NCBI GenBank assembly: GCA_964516095.1 | Contig: CAZEYS010000003.1 | Span: 1 to 57,902, forward strand | Source: Hydrogenothermus sp964516095 | Lineage (GTDB): Bacteria > Aquificota > Aquificia > Aquificales > Hydrogenothermaceae | Direction of reading: 5' to 3' | DNA length: 57,902 nt | Shown: positions 25,758 to 33,058 of the stretch, one piece after another | Layout of the letters: every line of letters starts with the position of its first letter | Numbering within the stretch: position 1 is the stretch's first letter | Position numbers and translations under genes: made by a program | The notes under the pieces: model-generated | Databases searched by the model: none | What the model saw: only the letters and a program-made list of their open reading frames with translations | Told to the model about the DNA's origin: nothing

Positions 25758-26797
25758 ATACGCTCTTGTTCACTTCGTTAGTACCTATATCATCGGCTTT
25801 TGCCTTTAATAGAAAAAGAATAAATATCTCTTTACCTGATAAACCTTTCGAATACTTTGTAAAAAAAGGCAAAGAAAAAGGGGGAATAGTTTTAGTTATA
25901 GGTGGAATCCATGGAAACGAGATAGGAGCCTATAAAGCTGCAGATATACTTGTAGACGTAGAAGTAAAAAAAGGAACTTTGATAGTAGTACCTCGCAGTA
26001 ATTTTACTTCTATACTGGCAAATGTTCGGGGTTACAATGGAGATATGAACAGAAAATTTGCTCATATATCACCAAAAGACCCTGATTATTTTTTTGTAAA
26101 AAAATTAAAAAAACTCATATTAGAATTTAAGCCAGATGTTGTTTTATCCTTACATGATGGTTACGGATTTCATATTCTAAACCCTAAGTTTTGGGGACAG
26201 TCGATAGTTATAGATGAGTATGAATACAAAAATTTTCCTCTTTTTAAAATTGCAAATTTTGTTGCCTGTAATGTGAATAAAAAAATAAAAGAGAAAAAAC
26301 ATAAAATCCCTGTATATAACACAAAGACGTTTTCATCTAATAAGCATAAAGAACAAAGAAAAGCACTCACAGGTTGGTGTTTAAAACATAACATTCCTGC
26401 ATTTTGTCTTGAAGCTTCTAAACAACTGCCTTCAATTCAGGAAAAGGTAAAAACCCATTTTTATATGATATCCGAATTCTTTAAACTGTATAATGTTGAA
26501 ATTTCCCCTGATTTTGATTATTTAATTTCTAATATGGATAGTTTTTTAACTGTTAAAAATCCGAAAATAAAACTAAAAGTCAATAATAGATTAGTTTATC
26601 TAACAAATAAAACAGAAATAAAAGTACCTGAAGGCAGTAAAATACAAATCTTATCTTTTGAAGGAGCGAGAGGTTTATTCACTGTAGCTGACGGTATAAA
26701 CCTTAACATCAAAAACTTTTTTATAAGGAACTATATAACCATTCATTTTAAAAATGATTATCAAACATTATTTAACTTTAGAATTCGTAGAACTTGA
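25727..26797 (+). CDS. Zinc DL-carboxypeptidase-like protein (M99/Csd4-like)
   Basis: 356 residues with an N-terminal export signal containing SRRKLINTLL, possibly Tat-type. The catalytic domain (45-260) is a succinylglutamate desuccinylase/M14-like fold: His62 and Glu65 in GGIHGNEIGAYKA, the NR pair (Asn108-Arg109) in GDMNRKF, His143 in LSLHDGYGF, and a general-base Glu in FCLEASKQ. A small beta domain follows. Csd4/Pgp1 removes the terminal mDAP from tripeptides made by Csd6/Pgp2, and here the two genes overlap, which supports a joint pathway. The 3' end overlaps the convergent ATPase gene by 30 bases. Confidence 0.8.
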   Translation: MENISRRKLINTLLFTSLVPISSAFAFNRKRINISLPDKPFEYFVKKGKEKGGIVLVIGGIHGNEIGAYKAADILVDVEVKKGTLIVVPRSNFTSILANVRGYNGDMNRKFAHISPKDPDYFFVKKLKKLILEFKPDVVLSLHDGYGFHILNPKFWGQSIVIDEYEYKNFPLFKIANFVACNVNKKIKEKKHKIPVYNTKTFSSNKHKEQRKALTGWCLKHNIPAFCLEASKQLPSIQEKVKTHFYMISEFFKLYNVEISPDFDYLISNMDSFLTVKNPKIKLKVNNRLVYLTNKTEIKVPEGSKIQILSFEGARGLFTVADGINLNIKNFFIRNYITIHFKNDYQTLFNFRIRRT

Positions 26798-28069
26798 AGA
26801 TTTAATAATTTCTAAATTGTATCTTCCTGGTGGTACAAAAGCATCTTTAAAGCCAGATATTTTTTTTACCTTTTTTAAGTCTTTTAATGCATCTTCTTTT
26901 TTGTCGTATAAAATAGCAATAGCATAATACTGACCATTTTTAACTTTTGCAACTACAGTTTTCTTTCCTATAACTTTTTCTATATTTTCTTTTTTCTTAA
27001 AAGCATCATTAATATCTCTGGTAGCATATAAATATAAAACATAATTTTTCTTTTTATTGTTCTGAGTTTCTTTTTCTTTACTGTTTGTAGAAAAAACAGA
27101 TTGTTGCTGAGCCAATGATTTAAGACTAACAGTGGGAGCTTTAGTCTGGTATAGAAACTTCCACCCTACAAATCCTGTAGAAAATACTAAGATGAACAAA
27201 ATTATCAAAATAGTGGCTCTTTTGGAGGAAATACTATACTTTGTAGTTACTTTATGCGAAGTTAAATTTAAGGTTTTGGCCGCTCTTTTTACATGTTCTG
27301 GTTTTATTCTTCTGGTTTTATCTATGTAAGCTGCCATCAATGCTCTATCCATAAGTTGATTTATTAACCTTGGATATCCTTGTGTATAGTCGTACACTAA
27401 TTTAAAAACATCTTCATCTATTTTAACTTTTCCGTCTGCTTTTGAAATTCGAAAGTAAATATACTCTTTTACTTCAACTGGTTGTAAAGGTTTTAGCTCC
27501 TGTAAAATTGTTATTCTCTGTTTTAACTGTCGTAGTTCAGGTACATCGATCTTTTTTAAAAGTTCCTGTTGACCTACCAGCAAAATTTTGATTAGTTTCT
27601 CATTTTCTGTTTCTAAGTTTGAAAGTATTCTTAATTCTTCTAAAGTTTCGATAGGAAGGTTCTGGGCTTCATCTACTACAACAATAACCTTTTTTCCTTC
27701 TTGCCTCTTTTTTATTAGATAATTTCTAAATAAAGAAAACAACTTATTTTTTGTTATTCCAGAAGGAATTTTGATTTTTAAGTCCTCGAGTATGGCTATA
27801 AATAGCTCAACTGGTTTTAAAGAAGGAAATAAAATATATGCAACTTCTGCTTTATCATTAATTTCATCAATAAATTTTCTTACGGTGATGGTTTTACCTA
27901 TCCCAGGTTCTCCAACGATAACTGCAAATGGTTCATTAGAATTAAAAAAATACATTAAATGTTCAAACACGAACTCATGACTTTTTGAAAAAAAGTAGTA
28001 ATTAATATCTGGTGTTAGTTTAAAAGGCTCATCTCTAAAATCAAAGAAAGCTAAATAGTCTTTATTCAT
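26768..28069 (-). CDS. ExeA/MshM-like AAA ATPase with C-terminal SPOR-like domain
   Basis: 433 residues. The N-terminal AAA domain (1-270) starts with the ExeA/GspA-type block (FFDFRDEPFKLTPD) and has Walker A GEPGIGKT and Walker B VVVVDEAQNL with the catalytic Glu intact. One membrane helix follows (about 287-305), then a linker and a periplasmic SPOR-like domain (about 345-415). Classic ExeA ends in a peptidoglycan-binding domain that opens the wall for secretin insertion, and a SPOR module would serve the same purpose on denuded glycan. It is the downstream partner of a paralogue 2 bases away. Confidence 0.85.
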   Translation of the reverse strand: MNKDYLAFFDFRDEPFKLTPDINYYFFSKSHEFVFEHLMYFFNSNEPFAVIVGEPGIGKTITVRKFIDEINDKAEVAYILFPSLKPVELFIAILEDLKIKIPSGITKNKLFSLFRNYLIKKRQEGKKVIVVVDEAQNLPIETLEELRILSNLETENEKLIKILLVGQQELLKKIDVPELRQLKQRITILQELKPLQPVEVKEYIYFRISKADGKVKIDEDVFKLVYDYTQGYPRLINQLMDRALMAAYIDKTRRIKPEHVKRAAKTLNLTSHKVTTKYSISSKRATILIILFILVFSTGFVGWKFLYQTKAPTVSLKSLAQQQSVFSTNSKEKETQNNKKKNYVLYLYATRDINDAFKKKENIEKVIGKKTVVAKVKNGQYYAIAILYDKKEDALKDLKKVKKISGFKDAFVPPGRYNLEIIKSSSSTNSKVK

Positions 28070-28071
28070 CT

Positions 28072-29190
28072 TTAAACTCTTCTTAAAAATGCGTTTTTAA
28101 ACATAACATTCTTTTTGAGCATTTTTAAAGTTTCCTCAGCAGTATTTTTATCGTTATACATTAGTTTTACTTTAAATAATTTGCTTTTATTATCAAACTC
28201 TATTACTACTGGTTGTAATTGATATTTTTCTTTTACAATTTTAGCTAACCTTTCTGCATTTTTTTTATATTTAAATGCTCCTAAACTTATATAATAAGTG
28301 GCATTTTTAGCCTTGGTTTCCAATATATTTTTATCTTTATGTGTTTTTGCTTTTTCTATTTTTGTTTTTAATATATCAATTGGGATTTCTAAAAAATTAT
28401 AGCAAAATTTGTTGTCATTATCATATAGATAACCATAGTAAATAGTATCATCAATTTTTGATATTTGCTTTTTGTTAATTTTGGGCTCAGTACTAACTAT
28501 ATCCACTTTTTTCGTATAGAATAGTTGTTTGTTTATGTAAAAATAATACCCTGTAGCTATTAAAATGAGAGAAAATGGCAAAAGTAAAAAACTTTTTCTA
28601 AATTTATAAACAAACTTTTTGTTTTTTAACTTATATAATAAATATATAACTTTTCCTATTTTTCCTTCTGATTTTCTATATAAATCTTTTAAAGCTCCTT
28701 TTGTAAAAATAATACTTATTCCCTTTTCAGACATGTAATGCTTTAAAAAGCTTTTAAACTCTTTAAAATTAAGCTCTTTAAACTCAAAGATAAAGTTAAA
28801 ATTCTTTAGATAGTGTTTTAAATTCGATTTAAATAGTTTGTCTCTTAATTGCATACTGCCTACCAATATCAAAGACAGATTATCAAATTTGCTATAAATA
28901 TCTAAGATTTTCTGCAAATCCTCTTCAGACAAAAACTGTGCATTATCTATAACAAGGACATTATAATCATCAACCACCAGATCACTAAGTTCCTTTTGGA
29001 GGTTATCCTTTTGAAGGTCAATATAGTGATAGATAACATAATTACTTTCAAGTATTTTTTTTATAAAAAATGTTTTGCCTGTAAGTGGTTCTCCGTAGAT
29101 AATACCTGCAAACTTACTGTCTAAAAAAGCCTCTAATACTTGTTTAATTACACTATTTCTTTCAGATACAAAAAAGCCTTCTCTATTCAT
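28072..29190 (-). CDS. Divergent paralogue: P-loop ATPase with SPOR domain
   Basis: 372 residues with the same plan as its downstream neighbour: ATPase domain (1-195), membrane helix (about 197-216) and C-terminal SPOR-like repeat (about 300-370, YYISLGAFKYKKNAERL). The P-loop GEPLTGKT is usable, but Walker B reads LVIDNAQFL, with Asn for the catalytic Glu, so it may bind without hydrolysing ATP. It probably forms mixed oligomers with the intact copy, as ExeA-type or MshM/MshG pairs might. Its start lacks a good ribosome site. Function is inferred. Confidence 0.75.
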   Translation of the reverse strand: MNREGFFVSERNSVIKQVLEAFLDSKFAGIIYGEPLTGKTFFIKKILESNYVIYHYIDLQKDNLQKELSDLVVDDYNVLVIDNAQFLSEEDLQKILDIYSKFDNLSLILVGSMQLRDKLFKSNLKHYLKNFNFIFEFKELNFKEFKSFLKHYMSEKGISIIFTKGALKDLYRKSEGKIGKVIYLLYKLKNKKFVYKFRKSFLLLPFSLILIATGYYFYINKQLFYTKKVDIVSTEPKINKKQISKIDDTIYYGYLYDNDNKFCYNFLEIPIDILKTKIEKAKTHKDKNILETKAKNATYYISLGAFKYKKNAERLAKIVKEKYQLQPVVIEFDNKSKLFKVKLMYNDKNTAEETLKMLKKNVMFKNAFLRRV

Positions 29191-29197
29191 AAACTTT

Positions 29198-29437
29198 TTA
29201 TTCTTTTTTTTCTTTCTCGTCAGATTGTCCGTAATACTTTTTCATTCTTTCATCTTCTTGTATATGTTTTTTCATATATTTAAACACCCAAATCAAAATG
29301 CCAATGAAAATAGCCCATCCTATAAAGTGGATAATTCCTTGCATAGCAGTATAGCTACCTTCATCCATATTAACATTTCCAATAAAAGGTTCCATTACAT
29401 AAATGGAATAATTTATAAGGAAATCAAAATATTTCAT
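29198..29437 (-). CDS. Small single-pass or two-pass membrane protein
   Basis: I do not recognise this 79-residue protein. It has a weakly hydrophobic N-terminal segment, one clear membrane helix (about 33-53, IIHFIGWAIFIGILIWVF) and a highly charged cytoplasmic tail ending in KEKKE. The ATG at 29437 has AAGGTGA 5 bases upstream. A GTG one codon earlier is less likely. It leads the leftward pair of SPOR ATPase genes with only a 7-base gap, so it is probably expressed with them. Confidence 0.6.
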   Translation of the reverse strand: MKYFDFLINYSIYVMEPFIGNVNMDEGSYTAMQGIIHFIGWAIFIGILIWVFKYMKKHIQEDERMKKYYGQSDEKEKKE

Positions 29438-29531
29438 CACTCTTCACCTTAATGATACTTATCATACCTTTAAATCTTAAATAATTTATTCTATTTTACA
29501 ATAAAACAAAAAGATAAAATGAGGTGGGAAG

Positions 29532-29888
29532 TTGGAAAACTTGACAAAAGAAATAGACATATACTTATCCCAACACGCTATTTTTGTAAATAAATTGGAA
29601 AAATACATAAATGGAAAAGAAAAAAATAAACCTGATTTTGTCGATTGTCATTCGTGTGCTTTTGGAAAACTTCTTGATAAAGTTATAGAGAAAAAAGACA
29701 TTTATCCAGATAACATAAAAAAAATTTTAGAGGAACTTAAAGAAATACATTGTAATTTTCATAAAGAGGCATTTTTAATAGAAAATGAAGAAGACCCAGA
29801 GAAGAAAAAAGAAATTTTAAAAAAAATAAAAGATTATTCAACAAAATTATTCCAATACTTATTAAAGTTAAAACAAGTTTCAAAATAA
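29532..29888 (+). CDS. Free-standing CZB (chemoreceptor zinc-binding) domain protein
   Basis: 118 residues that consist of little but a CZB four-helix domain. The 3His-1Cys zinc site is visible: His15 (SQHAIF), Cys42 in HSCAFGKLL, and His73 and His77 in EIHCNFHKEA. CZB domains normally sit on chemoreceptors or on DgcZ and sense zinc or HOCl through the zinc-thiolate. The start is TTG behind a GAGGTGGGA site. It lies 21 bases before mrp at the head of the Fe-S block, so a link to metal or redox state is plausible but unproven. Extra Cys39 and Cys74 are close to the site. Confidence 0.75.
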   Translation: MENLTKEIDIYLSQHAIFVNKLEKYINGKEKNKPDFVDCHSCAFGKLLDKVIEKKDIYPDNIKKILEELKEIHCNFHKEAFLIENEEDPEKKKEILKKIKDYSTKLFQYLLKLKQVSK

Positions 29889-29909
29889 AAAACAAAATAG
29901 GAGGCTTTA

Positions 29910-30986
29910 ATGGCATTAAAAGGTGTAATGGATGCTCTCAAAAAGCACACATTAGAAGAAATAGGGATAAGTTTTTCACTGGCAGATATTCTAAGAGATA
30001 TAAAAATAGAAGGAACAGATGTGAAATTAGTTTTATTTTCTCCAAGTGAAAAATACCATGAGTTTTTAAAGAAAAAAGCAGAAGAGGCTTTAAAACCTCT
30101 CGGAGCAACTAAAATAGAGGTAGAATTTACAGACCAACCACCAGCCCAAAGACAACAACAAGCTCCACCCCCACCTCAAGAAAATCCATTTGAAAACAGA
30201 AGAAGAATTCCAAATGTAAAAAAAGCAATTGCTGTAGCATCTGGAAAAGGAGGAGTTGGAAAATCTACTGTAGCTGTAAACTTAGCTGCAGCTTTGAAAA
30301 AGATGGGATATAAAGTAGGTTATTTAGATGCAGATATGTATGGACCATCTGGTCCAACAATGCTTGGAGCTAAAGACAAACAAGTAATAGGAAAACAAAC
30401 TGAAAGAGGAGATGTGTTAGTAGCTCCAGAAAGTCATGGTATTAAAGTAATGTCAATAGGCTTATTGCTTCCATCTGAAGACACCCCTGTTATATGGAGA
30501 GGACCTGTTCTATTTAAAGCCCTAAACCAATTCTTATTTGATATAGACTGGGGAGATGAAGGTCTGGATTTCCTTATTATAGACCTTCCACCAGGAACTG
30601 GAGATGTTCAAATTACATTAGGTCAAGTTGCAGAACTTGATGGAGCAGTAATTGTAACAACACCCCAAGACGTAGCTTTAATAGACGTAAAAAAAGGTAT
30701 TCAAATGTTCAGAGAAGTTGAAATCCCTGTTTTAGGTATAGTTGAAAATATGAGCTATTTTATTTGTCCAGATAATGGCAAAAAGTATGAAATCTTTGGA
30801 AAAAGTAAAACTGAAGAAATAGCCAAACAGTATGGAACTGAGCTATTAGGTAGAATTCCTATAGAACCAAAAGTCGCAGAATTTGCAGATTTAGGTATAC
30901 CAATAACTTTAGCAAAAGAAGATTCTGATTCAGCCAAAGCTTTTATGGAAATTGCACAAAAATTAATAAAAAAACTAAGTATCTAA
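29910..30986 (+). CDS. mrp: Mrp/ApbC-type P-loop Fe-S carrier ATPase
   Basis: 358 residues: an N-terminal MIP18/DUF59-like domain (1-75), a Pro/Gln linker (77-100), then the ParA-like ATPase with deviant Walker A GKGGVGKST (112-120) and the MSYFIC motif. In most Mrp/ApbC proteins that motif continues CXXC, whose two Cys bridge an Fe-S cluster in the dimer. Here it reads CPDN, so Cys286 is kept and the second Cys is Asn. An AGGAGG site precedes the ATG. Gene order with iscS-like and iscU supports a role in cluster transfer even with the altered motif. Confidence 0.92.
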   Translation: MALKGVMDALKKHTLEEIGISFSLADILRDIKIEGTDVKLVLFSPSEKYHEFLKKKAEEALKPLGATKIEVEFTDQPPAQRQQQAPPPPQENPFENRRRIPNVKKAIAVASGKGGVGKSTVAVNLAAALKKMGYKVGYLDADMYGPSGPTMLGAKDKQVIGKQTERGDVLVAPESHGIKVMSIGLLLPSEDTPVIWRGPVLFKALNQFLFDIDWGDEGLDFLIIDLPPGTGDVQITLGQVAELDGAVIVTTPQDVALIDVKKGIQMFREVEIPVLGIVENMSYFICPDNGKKYEIFGKSKTEEIAKQYGTELLGRIPIEPKVAEFADLGIPITLAKEDSDSAKAFMEIAQKLIKKLSI

Positions 30987-31005
30987 TCATGAGGAGGTTA
31001 TAAAA

Positions 31006-32244
31006 ATGATAGAAACAAGAGGAATAGTGTATGTAGACCATCTGGCTACAACACCAGTACCTGAAGAAATAGTAGAAGTTATGAAACCATACTTTACTGA
31101 AAAATTTGGTAATCCAACATCTTTACATAAACTTGGAGTTGAAGCCAAAAAGGCTATAAATAGAGCAAGAGAGCAAGTTGCTGAACTTTTAGATGTAGGA
31201 ACACCTGAAGAAATAGTATATACATCTGGAGCAATAGAAGCCAATAACCTTGCAATAAAAGGTTATGCAAAAGCTCCAGGAGTTACAAGAAGAGGAAAAC
31301 ATATAGTAGTTTCATCTATAGAGCATCATTCTATCTTACACTCATGTAAAACTTTAGAGAAAGAAGGTTTTGAGGTTACATATGTTCAACCTGATGAGTA
31401 TGGAATTATCCATCCAGAAAAACTCGCAGAGGCTATTAGACCTGATACTATACTTGTATCAGTTGGATATGCAAATAGAGAAATCGGAACTGTACAGGAT
31501 ATGCCTGCCTTAGTGGCAGCTGCAAAAGAGAAAAATCCAAGGGTAGTATTCCACTCTGATATAGCCCCTGCAGTAGGACACATGCCAGTGAGTGTTGAAG
31601 AGTGGGGTCTTGATATGGCTTCATTTACGGGACATTACTTCTATGCACCTAAAGGAATAGGTGGTTTATATGTAAAGAAAGGTGTTAGATTAAAGCCTCT
31701 AATTGAAGGAGGAATACAAGAAGGTGGAAAAAGAGCAGGTACAGAGCCAGTACCTTTAATTGTAGGAATGGGAGCTGCTGCAGAACTTGCAATAAAAGAA
31801 ATGGATGATAGAGTTAATAGATTAAAAGCATTGAGAGACAAACTAAAGAAAGGAATAGAAGAAAAGATACCTTATATCAAATTCACAGGTCATCCAGAAA
31901 AAAGACTTCCAAACCACTTATCATTAATTGTTATGTACATTGAAGGTGAAGCTATGCTTTTAATGCTGGATATAAACAAAACATATACAGCCTCTGGTTC
32001 AGCATGTGTATCTTATGCATTAAAACAGTCACACGTTTTAGCATCTATTGGTATTGGAGCCGAAGAATCTAATGGTTCAATAGTATTCTCGCTAGGTAGA
32101 GAAAACACAGAAAAAGATATAGATTATATTCTCGAAACATATCCAAAAGTTATAGAGAGATTAAGAGAGATTTCACCATTTGGACCAGAAAACTGGGATC
32201 AGTTTGTAAAAAAAGCTGACAAATACAAAAAAGTAAATAACTAA
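31006..32244 (+). CDS. IscS/NifS-family protein lacking the PLP lysine
   Basis: 412 residues, fold type I aminotransferase of the cysteine desulfurase family. Family marks: DHLATTPV, TSGAIEANN, His107 (EHH), Asp185, QEGGKRAGTE and the catalytic-loop Cys334 in ASGSACVS. The Schiff-base Lys is absent: the usual HK pair is His210-Tyr211 (TGHYFYAPKG, codon TAC at 31636-31638). The PLP-contacting Gln is Pro188, and the usual Arg in GSIRFSLG is Val. It should therefore not act as a standard PLP desulfurase. Archaeoglobus IscS, also without the Lys, still binds IscU. It has a GAGGAGG site and sits upstream of iscU. Confidence 0.9.
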   Translation: MIETRGIVYVDHLATTPVPEEIVEVMKPYFTEKFGNPTSLHKLGVEAKKAINRAREQVAELLDVGTPEEIVYTSGAIEANNLAIKGYAKAPGVTRRGKHIVVSSIEHHSILHSCKTLEKEGFEVTYVQPDEYGIIHPEKLAEAIRPDTILVSVGYANREIGTVQDMPALVAAAKEKNPRVVFHSDIAPAVGHMPVSVEEWGLDMASFTGHYFYAPKGIGGLYVKKGVRLKPLIEGGIQEGGKRAGTEPVPLIVGMGAAAELAIKEMDDRVNRLKALRDKLKKGIEEKIPYIKFTGHPEKRLPNHLSLIVMYIEGEAMLLMLDINKTYTASGSACVSYALKQSHVLASIGIGAEESNGSIVFSLGRENTEKDIDYILETYPKVIERLREISPFGPENWDQFVKKADKYKKVNN

Positions 32245-32331
32245 TTGTGATAAAACTCATTGAGAGTGTAGGTTTTAATATCTAAATTAAGACCTGAAGT
32301 AAATAAAATTAAACCTTAGGAGGTAACAATC

Positions 32332-32793
32332 ATGTTTGAATATAGCGAAAAAGTATTAGACCACTTCACAAATCCAAGAAACCTTGGAGAAATACCAAAT
32401 CCTGATGGATACGGACAATGTGGAAACCCATCTTGTGGAGATGCAATGCTCTTTACTATAAAAGTTGATCCAAAAACTGACGTAATAACAGATGTTAAAT
32501 TTAAAACATTTGGTTGCGGTTCCGCAATTGCTGTTTCTTCAATGTTAACAGAAATGGTAAAAGGAAAACCAATAGATTACGCATTAAACTTAACATACAA
32601 AGAGATATTCGAAGAGTTAGGAGGATTACCTCCACAAAAGATACACTGTACAAACCTCGGTCTTGAAACATTACACGTTGCAATCAAAGACTATCTCCTT
32701 AAACAGGGAAGAGTTGAAGAAGCAGCTAAAATACCTGATTGTATTGAAGAAGATCACGAAGAAGAGTCTGTAGATTTAGAACACATAGGCTAA
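32332..32793 (+). CDS. iscU: Fe-S scaffold protein IscU
   Basis: 153 residues. All scaffold ligands are present: the first Cys with its Asp partner in GNPSCGDAM, the second in KTFGCGSAIA, and the His-Cys pair in KIHCTNL. A C-terminal acidic extension (residues 130-153, EEDHEEESVDLEHIG) is longer than in E. coli IscU. It assembles [2Fe-2S] and [4Fe-4S] clusters using sulfur from a desulfurase, yet the adjacent IscS-like protein lacks the PLP Lys, so the sulfur source is open. A strong TTAGGAGGTAA site precedes the ATG. The 87-base gap from the iscS-like gene may hold a promoter. Confidence 0.95.
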   Translation: MFEYSEKVLDHFTNPRNLGEIPNPDGYGQCGNPSCGDAMLFTIKVDPKTDVITDVKFKTFGCGSAIAVSSMLTEMVKGKPIDYALNLTYKEIFEELGGLPPQKIHCTNLGLETLHVAIKDYLLKQGRVEEAAKIPDCIEEDHEEESVDLEHIG

Positions 32794-32806
32794 TCAGGAG
32801 GTAAAA

Positions 32807-33058
32807 ATGGAAAAGGATATATTTTCTATGGATCCTGACACAGAAGTATGCCTATGCATGGGGGTTACATTAGGAGAGATATTAGAAGCAATAAAAAATG
32901 GTGCCTGCAGTGTAGATGAAATATCCGATGCAACAGATGCAGGAACTGCCTGCGGTTTGTGTGTCTCTCCAGAAGAAGATCCAGACGGAGAAAGAGAGAT
33001 ACATTTAACTGAGATACTGGAGCAAGCAAAAGAAAAAGGTTTATGTCCAGAACAATGA
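32807..33058 (+). CDS. BFD-like [2Fe-2S] protein
   Basis: 83 residues with the Fer2_BFD cysteine pattern Cys15-X-Cys17 and Cys49-XX-Cys52 in CLCMGVT and ACGLCV. This is the module found alone in Bfd and inside NifU, nitrite reductase and NasA. Here it is free-standing directly after iscU, resembling a NifU split into its three parts, since an Nfu-type C-domain is also a separate gene nearby (34633). It probably serves electron transfer or cluster storage for the assembly machine. Its stop overlaps the next start as ATGA. Confidence 0.85.
   Translation: MEKDIFSMDPDTEVCLCMGVTLGEILEAIKNGACSVDEISDATDAGTACGLCVSPEEDPDGEREIHLTEILEQAKEKGLCPEQ

Noticed and set aside
26768..26797. Frameshift or misassembly at the 30-base convergent overlap
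   Set aside because: Both reading frames end naturally with sensible C-termini, so a simple overlap of convergent genes is enough.
31636..31638. Lys-to-Tyr in the IscS-like protein as a sequencing error
   Set aside because: Two bases of the codon would have to be wrong, and other PLP-contact residues are changed too, so it looks like a true divergent family.
32245..32331. tRNA or riboswitch in the 87-base gap before iscU
   Set aside because: No cloverleaf, no T-loop GTTCRA motif and no recognisable aptamer was seen. There is only a weak promoter-like pair (TTGAGA, TAAATT).
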